Shown here one piece after another: positions 50,624-58,788 of a stretch of 64,000 nucleotides of DNA. The notes beneath the pieces were generated by a model, which was not told the origin of the DNA, made no database searches, and saw only the letters and a program-made list of their open reading frames with translations. Within the stretch, counting starts at the first letter, position 1. Each line of letters opens with the position of its first letter. The DNA lies in the NCBI RefSeq assembly GCF_014306625.1, contig NZ_JACRYL010000011.1, forward strand, positions 124,001 to 188,000, written 5' to 3'. The translations under genes were made by a program, and so were the position numbers. This DNA comes from Pedobacter fastidiosus (GTDB lineage Bacteria; Bacteroidota; Bacteroidia; Sphingobacteriales; Sphingobacteriaceae).

Positions 50624-50643
50624 GGTTCGTGTCTCCACGAACC
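50624..50643. repeat. Small hairpin repeat GGTTCGTG-N4-CACGAACC, copy 1
   Basis: The 20-bp element ggttcgtgtctccacgaacc, followed by gaaaaa, forms an 8-bp stem with a 4-nt loop. An identical copy with the same flank lies at 58749-58768. It sits in the 295-bp spacer between Uma2 copy 2 and the peroxiredoxin-like gene, where I see no other feature. Confidence 0.85.
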
Positions 50644-50751
50644 GAAAAATGTTTCTAACTTCTTTGTTTTGAAATTTTAAAATCCATAAAATACTTTGTA
50701 AGGTTAGTTTGCCATAACCGACTAAAAATAAAAACCTAAATCAATTAGAAA

Positions 50752-51342
50752 ATGAAAAATCTTAAAAGAACATTTATCCTATCCATTTTTGTCTTAATTT
50801 TTGTTGGATCAACAAAAGCTCAAACGGGTTTGAAAAATGGAGAAGTTGCTCCAAATTTTATAGCTAAAGATAGCGAAGGAAAACTAATCAACCTGAAGCA
50901 ATTACTTAAAGGAAATAAAAGCGTTGTGCTGTTTTTTTACCGTGGTCAATGGTGCCCATATTGCAATAAGCACATTAAAAATTTACAAGATTCTTTGCAG
51001 AGTTTAAATGCAAAAGGCGCTTATATTGTGGGTGTTACCCCAGAAAGTGATGAATCTATTAGCAAGACAAAAGAGAAAACAAAGGCCTCATTTTCTCTCG
51101 TTTCCGATAATGGTTATAAGATTATGAAGGCTTATAAAGTGGATTATATTATGGAAGAAAGCTTAGCTTCTAAATATAAAACTTATGGAATCGACGTTGC
51201 CAAAAATAATGGAGCTATAGACGCTGTTTTACCTGTTCCAGCTACTTACATAATTGGTAAAGATGGGAAAATAAAGTTTGTTCAGTTTGATACAGATTAC
51301 AAGAAAAGAGCCTCGGTTAAAGAAATTCTAGCCCTACTTTAA
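50752..51342 (+). CDS. Exported peroxiredoxin-like thioredoxin-fold protein
   Basis: A 196-aa protein with a cleavable signal peptide (about 1-24, ending STKAQ). The AhpC/TSA-type domain has GEVAPNFIAKDSEGKLINLKQLL, the reactive site FFYRGQWCPYCNKHI (CxxC near residues 67-70), GVTPESDESISKTKEKTKASFSLVSD, and PATYIIGKDGKIKFVQFDTDYKKR. FYRGxWCPYC is typical of the peroxiredoxin-like group that also includes thiol-disulfide reductases. Periplasmic. Its TAA stop overlaps the stop of the convergent gene by 4 bp. Confidence 0.9.
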   Translation: MKNLKRTFILSIFVLIFVGSTKAQTGLKNGEVAPNFIAKDSEGKLINLKQLLKGNKSVVLFFYRGQWCPYCNKHIKNLQDSLQSLNAKGAYIVGVTPESDESISKTKEKTKASFSLVSDNGYKIMKAYKVDYIMEESLASKYKTYGIDVAKNNGAIDAVLPVPATYIIGKDGKIKFVQFDTDYKKRASVKEILALL

Positions 51343-52637
51343 AAATCGATTTTCAATCTTAAACCTCCATTTGTTAGGTTTAAATTTTCGTTAGAGAAAG
51401 TTTTCATCGGCAATCTTAAAAAGGGCTCAATGGCTATATTTTTCTTTGGCGATATTTTCTGTTTATATCCCAAAGAAAAATTATAGAAACCTAAATACTT
51501 TTGTGGTGCAATTACCGATTCTGCCTGCGGTTCGGAAACCCTTTCGGTAACCAGCAACATTTTTTGCTCGGAGTAACCCATTGAATTAACAACAGTTGTA
51601 TTTTGTGCCTGATTAATTACATAATTATTCTCTTGCTTATTATTTAAAATGGCCAGTGCAGAGATCCCAATTCCTGTATAAAACTTATTGCTGATGTTAT
51701 ATTTCAATTCTAAGGGGATGTTTATACCACGAAGCTGGGCATCAACAGATTCTAAACTTTTACTATCTCTAGATAAACTTTGCGATGAAGCTGGACTATC
51801 CATCAATGCAGACGTGTTTGATGAGGGATTACTGGTAGAGCTTAAAGATGTGTAAGAAATCCCTGAACTAATAGATAGCTTACCCGCCACATTATAGGCC
51901 AGCGAAAATCCATAATTCATATTAACCTTGTTGTCATTCCCCATGGCTGGGGCAACGTAAATACCTGGCGACCACTTAGAATCTTTTCCCGTTTTGGCTA
52001 TGGGGTTAAGCTCATTTGCTTTACTATCATGCGCAAGCAATTGCTCAAAAGAGGTTTTGGGTGCTGTCTTTTTCTTTTCAACTACAATATTGAAATTTCT
52101 ATTTGCACTTTCACCAAGAAGATTACTCCCCGCAAGATGATTATCCAATGAATTATAAATTCTATTCGGCGTAGTGATTTCTTCTGTATTCGAAACAGAG
52201 GCAAATTGATTAGCTGTTAAATTTTCAATATTTCCAATGCTTAAAGAAGAGTGTTTTTCAGGTTCTATAAATTCATTATTTTTAAATTTTTTCTCTGTTG
52301 GAGAAGTAGAAGTCAATATTTGATTGTTTATATCTTGAGTAGAAGAATTAGCTTTTTGATTATTAGAGTTATTTTGAGCTTTGGGTTTCTCCGCTTTTAA
52401 AGTTGGTTCGTTTACAACGAAATCTGTTTTTACAGCAGCATTATTCAAGCTAAAAAATATTCCAGCGGTTATTAAAATTAAGGCAACAGCACCCCACAAA
52501 GGCCAATACGCAATTATTGGTCTTCTCTTTTTCTTAGGCTCAGAAAAGCGTTCCCAAGCACCATCAGAATATAATTCTTCATGGGCATTGAGTTGCGCTA
52601 CAATGTGCTCAATAATTTCTTTATCCATTTTTTTCAT
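51339..52637 (-). CDS. Putative anti-sigma factor with beta-barrel-like C-terminus
   Basis: A 432-aa protein of three parts. Residues 1-42 are cytosolic and charged, with the YSDGAWERFSEPKKKRR stretch seen in Bacteroidota sigma-factor partners. One membrane helix spans about 44-64. An Asn/Ser/Thr-rich linker (about 70-215) is followed by a domain (about 223-432) of alternating strands (YGFSLAYNVAGKLSISSGISYTSL; ending GGLRLKIDF) that resembles an outer-membrane beta-barrel. The start overlaps the sigma factor gene by 17 bp. I infer an anti-sigma role for the N-terminus; the C-terminal barrel is a pattern-based guess. Confidence 0.65.
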   Translation of the reverse strand: MKKMDKEIIEHIVAQLNAHEELYSDGAWERFSEPKKKRRPIIAYWPLWGAVALILITAGIFFSLNNAAVKTDFVVNEPTLKAEKPKAQNNSNNQKANSSTQDINNQILTSTSPTEKKFKNNEFIEPEKHSSLSIGNIENLTANQFASVSNTEEITTPNRIYNSLDNHLAGSNLLGESANRNFNIVVEKKKTAPKTSFEQLLAHDSKANELNPIAKTGKDSKWSPGIYVAPAMGNDNKVNMNYGFSLAYNVAGKLSISSGISYTSLSSTSNPSSNTSALMDSPASSQSLSRDSKSLESVDAQLRGINIPLELKYNISNKFYTGIGISALAILNNKQENNYVINQAQNTTVVNSMGYSEQKMLLVTERVSEPQAESVIAPQKYLGFYNFSLGYKQKISPKKNIAIEPFLRLPMKTFSNENLNLTNGGLRLKIDF

Positions 52638-53205
52638 ATGAATGAACCATGGTGCTTAAATATAGTGTACGTAATTTATTCTTTGCTCTTGTTAAATAAA
52701 CACGACTAGAACTTTCTGGGATGGTTAACATTTTCGAAATCTCATCGTGACTAAAACCTTCCACTTCGTATAAATTAAATACCAATCGTTGTGTATCCGG
52801 TAGGTGATTTAATAATTTCATGATGTCGTTTACGTGGAGTTCGGAAACGATTGAAACTGGAGAAGCCGGATGCTCTTCTTCAGATAAATCATCAACATAA
52901 AACTGAGCTTTAGAACTTCTCAACTTATCAATCGCAGTACGAGAGGCAATTTGAGCAATCCATCCTTTAAAAGATTTGTGTAATTCTTCTGTATTTTGAG
53001 GTGATTTATAACTAGAAATGTTTTTAAAAATCTTTATAAAGCTATCATTTACAAGCTCTTCGCTATCAGCAATGTTCTTTGTGTATCTTAAAATAATTCC
53101 CATTAAGTAGCCATAAAATGATTTATACATCATTTCTTTACAGCCGTTATCGTTTTTAACGCAGCCTTTTAAAATTTCCTCAAAACTGAGTATTTTTTTG
53201 ATCAC
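52621..53205 (-). CDS. ECF-type RNA polymerase sigma factor
   Basis: A 194-aa group IV sigma factor. Region 2 (about 25-100): FYGYLMGIILRYTKNIADSEELVNDSFIKIFKNISSY, then FKGWIAQIASRTAIDKLR. Region 4 (about 125-180): LNHLPDTQRLVFNLYEVEGFSHDEISKMLTIPESSSRVYLTRAKNKLRTLY, with the helix-turn-helix. It starts at GTG 53205 and there is no nearby ATG. The linker between regions 2 and 4 is short and acidic (DDLSEEEHPAS). It overlaps the downstream membrane protein by 17 bp, pointing to a regulator pair. The target promoters are not known. Confidence 0.93.
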   Translation of the reverse strand: MIKKILSFEEILKGCVKNDNGCKEMMYKSFYGYLMGIILRYTKNIADSEELVNDSFIKIFKNISSYKSPQNTEELHKSFKGWIAQIASRTAIDKLRSSKAQFYVDDLSEEEHPASPVSIVSELHVNDIMKLLNHLPDTQRLVFNLYEVEGFSHDEISKMLTIPESSSRVYLTRAKNKLRTLYLSTMVHSYEKNG

Positions 53206-53347
53206 CCCTAAAGGACTATTTGTTAATTGAGATTAGTCTTCTAATTAATAACGAACTATTAATTAATATTTTACAAAATTAAAGAAAATAACACCGCCCG
53301 CAATTAGAATTAATTGGGGCGATGTAAATTTTCATAGGTAGATATTT

Positions 53348-54046
53348 TTATTTATTTGTCATAACAGATAAACCAAATTGGGTACTATCTGTAGTGCTGC
53401 TTAATCCTTTTGCCCAAATGGTATAGATTTTACCTTTCTCTATTTTGACAGCTGGCAATGTTGCTTTTACAACTGTAGAGCCTGTTGCTTTTACTTGGAA
53501 AGTATAGGTGTCAGATGGCGCTATAGAGGTGAAAGTGGTAAATTCCTTAAATGCCTTTGCTGTAAAAAGAGCGGCATCTGTACCTTGGATAGATAAATCT
53601 AATGCTGTAGAACCTGGGCTCAGGTTGATAAAACGAATTTTTGCTTTATCAGTTTCAGGAGCTTTCAAATCATCTTCAACAACTAAAAGTTTTGTCGATT
53701 TTAGTGTATCCACAACAAAAACAGAATAAAAAGCTCCAGCTTTAAGTGCTGAGGTTGCAGTTGTTAAGTATTTTAAAGAATCTTTTTTTGCCACACCGAT
53801 TAATCTTGTTCCAGGATATGCGGCGTAATAACCTAAATCTTTCGTGTAGGTAAAATTGTTAATTTTTTGTCCGTCCAAAATAAAATCCAAAGCGCCAGTA
53901 CCTGGAGATGCATGTACAAATCCAATTCCCGTTGCTTCGATAGGATCGTCGTTAAAATCTTTTTTACAAGCCGATAAAGTTAAAGTTATAGCGAAGAGAG
54001 AGAGTGCAATTTTAGTGGTGATGCTAAAGTAGTTTTTAGTTTTCAT
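53348..54046 (-). CDS. DUF4397 lipoprotein
   Basis: A 232-aa lipoprotein: signal about 1-27 with lipobox LTLSAC, then a DUF4397 domain. FVHASPGTGALDFILDGQKI (about 43-62) and IRFINLSPGSTALDLSIQG (about 136-154) are the two repeats of the motif (xRxxHxSPGxxxVDVxxxG), with the typical beta-sandwich strands. Located in the outer membrane or periplasm; function unknown, although common in Bacteroidota. A 142-bp AT-rich spacer separates it from the ECF sigma factor upstream of it in the leftward direction of reading, so they may be separate transcripts. Confidence 0.88.
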   Translation of the reverse strand: MKTKNYFSITTKIALSLFAITLTLSACKKDFNDDPIEATGIGFVHASPGTGALDFILDGQKINNFTYTKDLGYYAAYPGTRLIGVAKKDSLKYLTTATSALKAGAFYSVFVVDTLKSTKLLVVEDDLKAPETDKAKIRFINLSPGSTALDLSIQGTDAALFTAKAFKEFTTFTSIAPSDTYTFQVKATGSTVVKATLPAVKIEKGKIYTIWAKGLSSTTDSTQFGLSVMTNK

Positions 54047-54146
54047 GTAGTTAAATCAATTTTATAAACAAAATTGGTTAATGGCCATTAACGCTTTTTC
54101 TTATAAAACGATGCTCGTTGCAGAAACGCTACATTTAAAATATTTT

Positions 54147-54803
54147 TTATTGAACTGTTATTTTGCTTTCAACAATTATCCGACTAGCTACCTGCTTACC
54201 ATTTAAAAAAGCTGGTGTAAATTCTAAATCTTCTGGTTTAAGACCTTTAAGCGAGACATCAAAATTTTTATTATAATCAGCAGAAACAATATTTGCTTGA
54301 TATTTAATTAGTTGACCGACTTCATCAATACTCAAAATTAAATATAATTTATATATCCCCTTTTGTTTGCTAAGTTCAAAAGGAGGTCTGAAGTTTTTTA
54401 TTAAAAATAGCATTCCATAGGAGCTCCCACCAATTTTCATGGCATATATTAATTTGTCTCCTTCTTTTGAAGAGTCAATATCGTATGATAATAGTGAATT
54501 AACAGCGTTGTACTCTATTTTTTTAGTGGTATAATTATAAATTTGATCCAGGGTATCTGGAATTCTAAAAAACCGCCATCTTCCAAATCTCACATCATCT
54601 TTATAAATCCCAGAAGCAATAATCTTTTTATTGGATGTTATTTCCGAAAGTCCATTCTTGACATATTTTTTAGATTTAAGTTCTGTTGAATGCTCTATCA
54701 AACCTCCTCTTAAGATCCTATAATGGGTATGGGTAGAATCGCTTTTTTGGCCGTAAACAGAAGATATAATAAATATGGATAGAAGAGTTAGAAGCGTTTT
54801 CAT
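54147..54803 (-). CDS. Exported protein of unknown function
   Basis: A 218-aa protein from ATG 54803 with a cleavable signal peptide (MKTLLTLLSIFIISSVYGQ). The middle has KIIASGIYKDDVRFGRWRFF, resembling the YxxGxxxGxWxYY units (MORN-like) of Bacteroidota surface proteins. The C-terminus has LEFTPAFLNGKQVASRIIVESKITVQ, similar to the strand of TonB C-terminal-type proteins (FxPAxxNGKPVxSxI). No named family is certain. A terminator for the ABC-F gene lies just upstream, so this gene needs its own promoter. Confidence 0.65.
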   Translation of the reverse strand: MKTLLTLLSIFIISSVYGQKSDSTHTHYRILRGGLIEHSTELKSKKYVKNGLSEITSNKKIIASGIYKDDVRFGRWRFFRIPDTLDQIYNYTTKKIEYNAVNSLLSYDIDSSKEGDKLIYAMKIGGSSYGMLFLIKNFRPPFELSKQKGIYKLYLILSIDEVGQLIKYQANIVSADYNKNFDVSLKGLKPEDLEFTPAFLNGKQVASRIIVESKITVQ

Positions 54804-54817
54804 ATTCAATTATAATG

Positions 54818-54852
54818 AAAAAAGAGCTTTGATTTTACCTCAAAACTCTTTT
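54818..54852 (-). terminator. Terminator after the ABC-F gene
   Basis: Read leftward, stem aaaagagttttga / tcaaagctctttt (one G:T-type bulge) is followed by a run of T. It starts 23 bp beyond the ABC-F stop. Confidence 0.8.
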
Positions 54853-54874
54853 CTTAAAAAAAAAACATTTTATT

Positions 54875-56497
54875 CTAAGAATACATTTGCTCACGAAGTT
54901 TTGCAACATCATCGCTGTTAATGTATTCATCGTAAGTCATTAGTTTATCAATAGTTCCTTTGGGTGTAATTTCGATAATCCTGTTCGCAACAGTTTCTGT
55001 TAACTGGTGATCTCGTGAAGTAAACAAAATAGCACCTTTAAAATCTTTCATACCGTTGTTAAGGGCCTCAATAGATTCAAGATCCAAGTGATTGGTAGGT
55101 TCATCAAACATTAATAAATTAGCTTGTTGCAACATCATTCTTGAGAACATACAACGCATTTTCTCCCCACCAGAAAGAACTTTTACGTTTTTCAAAACTT
55201 CCTCACCAGAGAATAACATCCTTCCTAAAAAGCTTCTTACAAACTGCTCATCTGCATCGGTTCCAGAATATTCACGTAACCAATCAACCAAATTTTCATC
55301 CTTGCCTGCAAAATATTCAGAGCTATCATTCGGAATATCGGCTGTACTAATAGTTACACCCCATTTAAATTCGCCTTTATGGTCTGTATCTCTACCAGCC
55401 AAAATATCGTAAAATGCTGCCGTAGCTAAACTGTTTTGAGATAAAATTGCAATTTTATCGCCTTTATTTACCATGAAGGTAACTTTATCAAATAAAACGC
55501 CATCGTTACCGCTCTTGCCCAAACCATCAACCTGTAAAATCTGATCGCCTGCTTCTCTACCCGTATTGTTGAAAATAATAGCTGGGTATTTTCTACTCGA
55601 CGCCTTAATTTCTGAAATATCAATTTTATCCAAAGCTTTCTTACGAGAAGTTGCCTGTTTCGATTTTGATGCATTCGCACTAAATCTGCGGATAAATTCT
55701 TGAAGTTCCTTAACTTTTTCCTCAGTCTTTTTATTCTGGTCACTACGTTGTTTCAAAGCCAACTGACTCGATTCGTACCAGAAAGTATAGTTGCCCGAGT
55801 AGATATTCATTTTGCTGAAATCGATATCTACAATATGTGTACAAACAGCATCTAAAAAGTGCCTATCGTGACTTACAACCAGTACAATATTTTGATAATC
55901 AGCTAAAAAGTTTTCCAACCAAGCAATCGTTTCAATATCTAAATCGTTGGTAGGCTCATCTAATAATAAAATATCTGGATCACCAAACAATGCTTGGGCC
56001 AACAATACCCGTACTTTTTGAGTATTATCTAGTTCTTTTAATAATTTGTTATGGTTATCAGCAAGAATGCCCAAGTTACTTAGCATGGTCGCCGCATTGC
56101 TTTCCATATTCCAGCCATCTTTTTCAGCAAAGATATTTTCCAATTCGCCAGCACGTTCGCCATCTTTTTCGGTAAAATCTTCCTTCATGTAAATCGCATC
56201 TTTCTCCTTCATAATGGCATAAAGTTCTTTATGGCCCATCATTACAGTTTCCAATACCGAAAAATCATCAAATTCATGGTGATTTTGTTTTAACACAGCC
56301 ATGCGTTCACCGGGCGTAAAAGCAACACTACCAGATGTTTGACTAACTTCTCCAGATAAAATTTTAAGGAAAGTGGATTTACCTGCTCCATTAGCTCCAA
56401 TTACACCATAGCAATTGCCTTGGTTAAATTTTAAGTTAACATCTTCAAATAATGTGCGTTTGCCGTATCGTAACGATAAATTAGAAACTGAAATCAT
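54875..56497 (-). CDS. ABC-F ATPase, YbiT type
   Basis: A 540-aa cytosolic protein with two ABC domains and no membrane helices; ABC-F factors act on the ribosome. First domain: Walker A GANGAGKSTFLKILSG (34-49), signature region LDNTQKVRVLLAQALFGDPDILLLDEPTNDLD (LSGGQ replaced by LDNTQ). Linker with Arg/Lys-rich helices (about 240-310). Second domain: the Walker A position reads LSQNSLATAAFYDILAG, which lacks the GxxGxGK sequence; signature LSGGEKMRC, Walker B LLMFDEPTNHLDLES. The missing second Walker A is typical of the YbiT subgroup. Length fits. Monocistronic, with a terminator. Confidence 0.92.
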   Translation of the reverse strand: MISVSNLSLRYGKRTLFEDVNLKFNQGNCYGVIGANGAGKSTFLKILSGEVSQTSGSVAFTPGERMAVLKQNHHEFDDFSVLETVMMGHKELYAIMKEKDAIYMKEDFTEKDGERAGELENIFAEKDGWNMESNAATMLSNLGILADNHNKLLKELDNTQKVRVLLAQALFGDPDILLLDEPTNDLDIETIAWLENFLADYQNIVLVVSHDRHFLDAVCTHIVDIDFSKMNIYSGNYTFWYESSQLALKQRSDQNKKTEEKVKELQEFIRRFSANASKSKQATSRKKALDKIDISEIKASSRKYPAIIFNNTGREAGDQILQVDGLGKSGNDGVLFDKVTFMVNKGDKIAILSQNSLATAAFYDILAGRDTDHKGEFKWGVTISTADIPNDSSEYFAGKDENLVDWLREYSGTDADEQFVRSFLGRMLFSGEEVLKNVKVLSGGEKMRCMFSRMMLQQANLLMFDEPTNHLDLESIEALNNGMKDFKGAILFTSRDHQLTETVANRIIEITPKGTIDKLMTYDEYINSDDVAKLREQMYS

Positions 56498-56863
56498 ACT
56501 GTAATAAAATAAGCCGCAAAGATAGGCAAAAAGGTTGAGGGTAAAAAGGTAGAAGCTAAAACGTTTAAGATTAATAATCTGTAAATGAGCGTTGGCCGTT
56601 TCATGGCCTAAGTAGCCCCGCTTTGCCTACTGCCGAAGAAAAATCGGCATTCGTTCAATCGGGTTTATTTACAAAGGAAATGCATATTGATATCTGATAT
56701 TCGAATTTCATTGTCATCTGTTTCAGCTTATTAAGAGATGGTTGAGGAGTTATTAAGTATTAAACATTAGGAATCAAGACATTAAAAAGTCAAATGTTTT
56801 TTTTTAACGTTTTTGCCGTTCACTTTCAGCATTAGTCTTTTCGCTTTTCGCTACTTTTACAAC
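56498..56863. other. Spacer with a GC-richer island
   Basis: The 366-bp divergent gap holds gttggccgtttcatggccta and tgccgaagaaaaatcggcat (a 5-bp-stem hairpin, about 56631-56650) ending with atcgggttta, like family D. No gene. The nitroreductase start is at 56864, with a near-consensus tacttttaca (one base off TAnnTTTG) at 56850. Confidence 0.5.
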
Positions 56864-57439
56864 ATGAGTACAGCATACGAAAATTTAATAAAAATTATAA
56901 AAGAACGACGCAGTATTTTTCCTGCTAGTTACATAAAAAAGGAAATTCCTATTGAGGTGATCAATCAGATTTTAGAGACTGCCAATTATGCACCAACGCA
57001 CAAATTAACCCAACCTTGGCGCTTCGTTGTAATTAGAAAGGCAGGTTTGGCGAGACTTGGAGAAGAACTTGGTCGTCTATATAAAGCTCTGGTTACACCA
57101 CAACAATTCTTGCAAAAAAAGTACGATAGCTTTGCGGAGAAAACTAGTCAGGCCGATTGTATTATAGCCATTAATATGCAGGTTAGCGGAAAAATTCCAG
57201 AATGGGAAGAACTGGCTGCGGTTTCTTGTGCTGTTCAAAATATGGCTCTAACTGCCGAAAGTTTAAAAGTTGGTGCATATTGGAGTTCGCCTCCTTTGAT
57301 TGATGATCTTGGCGAATTTTTAAATCTTAATGCAAATGAAAAATGCATTGGTTTATTCTACATGGGTTATCATAACGAAAAACCTTGGGAACCAAATCGC
57401 ACATCGATAAAAGAAAAAGTAAAGTGGATAGAGGAGTAG
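56864..57439 (+). CDS. Nitroreductase family protein
   Basis: A 191-aa FMN-dependent NAD(P)H oxidoreductase. From MSTAYENLIKIIKERRSIFPASY, the RRSI region binds FMN phosphate, APTHKLTQPWRFVVI is the second FMN contact, and AAVSCAVQNMALTAESLKVGAYWSS (about 118-142) with GLFYMGY near the C-terminus complete the fold. Resembles the small YdjA-like group. Substrate unknown. The frame is open 17 codons upstream, but that extension is not conserved-looking and is rejected. A cluster of palindromic repeats follows, with no clear terminator. Confidence 0.9.
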   Translation: MSTAYENLIKIIKERRSIFPASYIKKEIPIEVINQILETANYAPTHKLTQPWRFVVIRKAGLARLGEELGRLYKALVTPQQFLQKKYDSFAEKTSQADCIIAINMQVSGKIPEWEELAAVSCAVQNMALTAESLKVGAYWSSPPLIDDLGEFLNLNANEKCIGLFYMGYHNEKPWEPNRTSIKEKVKWIEE

Positions 57440-57471
57440 TTGGTTAAATTGCTCAAAGAATTTTAATTTAT

Positions 57472-57880
57472 CGTCATCTGGACCGGAGCACAACGAAACG
57501 GAGAGGCCTTTGAACATTAACCTACTTCGAATTGCAAAGATTTCTCCACTTTATTTCCGTCATCTCGACTGGAGCACAGCGAAACGGAGAGACCTTTGAA
57601 CATTAACCTACTTCGATTTGCAAAGGTTTCTCAGCTTCGGTCGAAATGACGATTTAATTGAACGTCTTGAGATTTTATTTTCCATTTTAAGTTCATCGTC
57701 ATCTCGACTGGAGCGCAGCGAAATGGAGAGACCTTTGAACATTAACCTACTTCGATTTGCAAAGATTTATCCACTTCCGTCGAAAGGACAGTTTTATTAA
57801 GCGTTTGAGATTTATTTTCTATCTTAAGTTCATCGTCATCTCGCTGTAGCGCAGCGAAACGGAGAGACCTTTAAACACTT
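57472..57880. repeat. Cluster of four related palindromic repeats (family E)
   Basis: Units begin cgtcatctcgactggagcac or variants at 57472, 57558, 57697 and 57834. The full units (1-3) continue gaaacggagagacctttgaa, cattaacctacttcgatttg, caaaggtttctc and a final gtcgaaatgacg. The ends are inverted: cgtcatctcgac versus gtcgaaatgacg. Unit 4 is cut to 46 bp. The spacers after units 2 and 3 are also alike (aacgtcttgagattttattt), giving a period of about 138 bp, against 86 bp between units 1 and 2. The whole 458-bp gap is explained by this array. Confidence 0.9.
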
Positions 57881-57897
57881 ACATTTTCAATTGAACG

Positions 57898-58242
57898 ATG
57901 TTAAACCCTTTGGATAATTATTTTGAGCAAAAAGATGAACCAATTAAAGGTTGCTTGCAATATTTAAGATCGATTTTATTGAACTATGCTAATGTAACCG
58001 AGCATTGGAAACACGGAATGCCTTTTTATTATTATAAAGGAAAAATGTTCTGCTATCTTTGGATTCACAAAAAATTCCTTCAGCCGTACATAGGTTTGGT
58101 TGATGGAGCCAAAATAGAAAACGAAGATTTGTTGCAAGAAAAAAGAGCCAGAATGAAAATCTTATTAATCAATCCTCTCGCAGATCTTCCAAAAACAAAG
58201 ATTGAATCCATTTTGAATCAAGCTTTTGCTTTGCGCAATTAA
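57898..58242 (+). CDS. DUF1801 (YdhG-like) protein
   Basis: A 114-aa cytosolic protein. LDNYFEQKDEPIKGCLQYLRSILLNYANVTEHWKHGMPFYYYKGKMFCYLWIHKK matches DUF1801, including the conserved E-x-x-x-x-G-x-P-x-Y and F-Y segments; the C-terminus ends with a helix (ILNQAFALRN). The fold is known from structural genomics (YdhG/DUF1801-like) but the function is not. It is followed 33 bp later by the Gre-like gene, perhaps in one transcript. Confidence 0.85.
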   Translation: MLNPLDNYFEQKDEPIKGCLQYLRSILLNYANVTEHWKHGMPFYYYKGKMFCYLWIHKKFLQPYIGLVDGAKIENEDLLQEKRARMKILLINPLADLPKTKIESILNQAFALRN

Positions 58243-58275
58243 CCTAACCATTTTTTACATTTCTCATTTCAAAAT

Positions 58276-58728
58276 ATGTCTACTCTTAAACCTTCATTAT
58301 ACCAGCTTTGCTTAACCTTTATCGAAAATAGAATCGAGAATATCGAATATTCTTTACAACAGGCTAGGCAGGCATCCAATGATGATACAAAAAGTAGCGC
58401 AGGCGATAAATATGAAACCACCCGCGAAATGATGCAACAGGAAATGGATCGTAATAGTAAACTTCTATACGAAGCTGGTCAGCAAAAAATAGCTTTACAG
58501 CAGATAGAGCACGTTGAGACAAGCAAAATTGTGAAAAACGGAAGTTTGATTTTAACCTCAGAAGGGAATTTTTACATCAGCATTAGTGCTGGAGAACTTA
58601 AACACGACGAAAAGACTTTCTTCGCTGTTTCTCAAGCATCTCCAATCGGGAAACTATTTATTGGTAAAAAAGTTAAGGAAGAATTAAATTTTAATGGTAA
58701 GAAATATTTAATTCAAGAAATACTCTGA
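58276..58728 (+). CDS. Gre-like coiled-coil protein
   Basis: A 150-aa cytosolic protein. An N-terminal helical segment (about 8-80), including SAGDKYETTREMMQQEMDRN, is followed by a C-terminal domain (about 85-150) whose ASPIGKLFIGKKVKEELNFNGKKYLIQEI resembles the GreA/GreB C-terminal domain (SPLGxALLGxxxGDxV). The acidic tip residues of GreA are not obvious. Proteins of this type in Bacteroidota are often mislabelled 3-oxoacyl-ACP synthase. I call it Gre-related; a role in transcription is possible but unproven. Confidence 0.7.
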   Translation: MSTLKPSLYQLCLTFIENRIENIEYSLQQARQASNDDTKSSAGDKYETTREMMQQEMDRNSKLLYEAGQQKIALQQIEHVETSKIVKNGSLILTSEGNFYISISAGELKHDEKTFFAVSQASPIGKLFIGKKVKEELNFNGKKYLIQEIL

Positions 58729-58748
58729 TCGTGATGCAAGTATTCCTC

Positions 58749-58768
58749 GGTTCGTGTCTCCACGAACC
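58749..58768. repeat. Small hairpin repeat GGTTCGTG-N4-CACGAACC, copy 2
   Basis: Identical 20 bp plus gaaaaa to 50624-50643. It sits between two convergent genes and could serve as a 3' end stem. Confidence 0.85.
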
Positions 58769-58788
58769 GAAAAAGCCAAAAAACTTTG

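Noticed and set aside
54875..56497. Pseudogene call because the second Walker A motif is missing
   Set aside because: Loss or change of that motif is seen in YbiT-type ABC-F proteins, and the rest of the frame is intact and of normal length.
57472..57880. CRISPR-like array
   Set aside because: Units are long (about 90 bp), imperfect and internally palindromic, the spacers are related to each other, and no cas genes are present.
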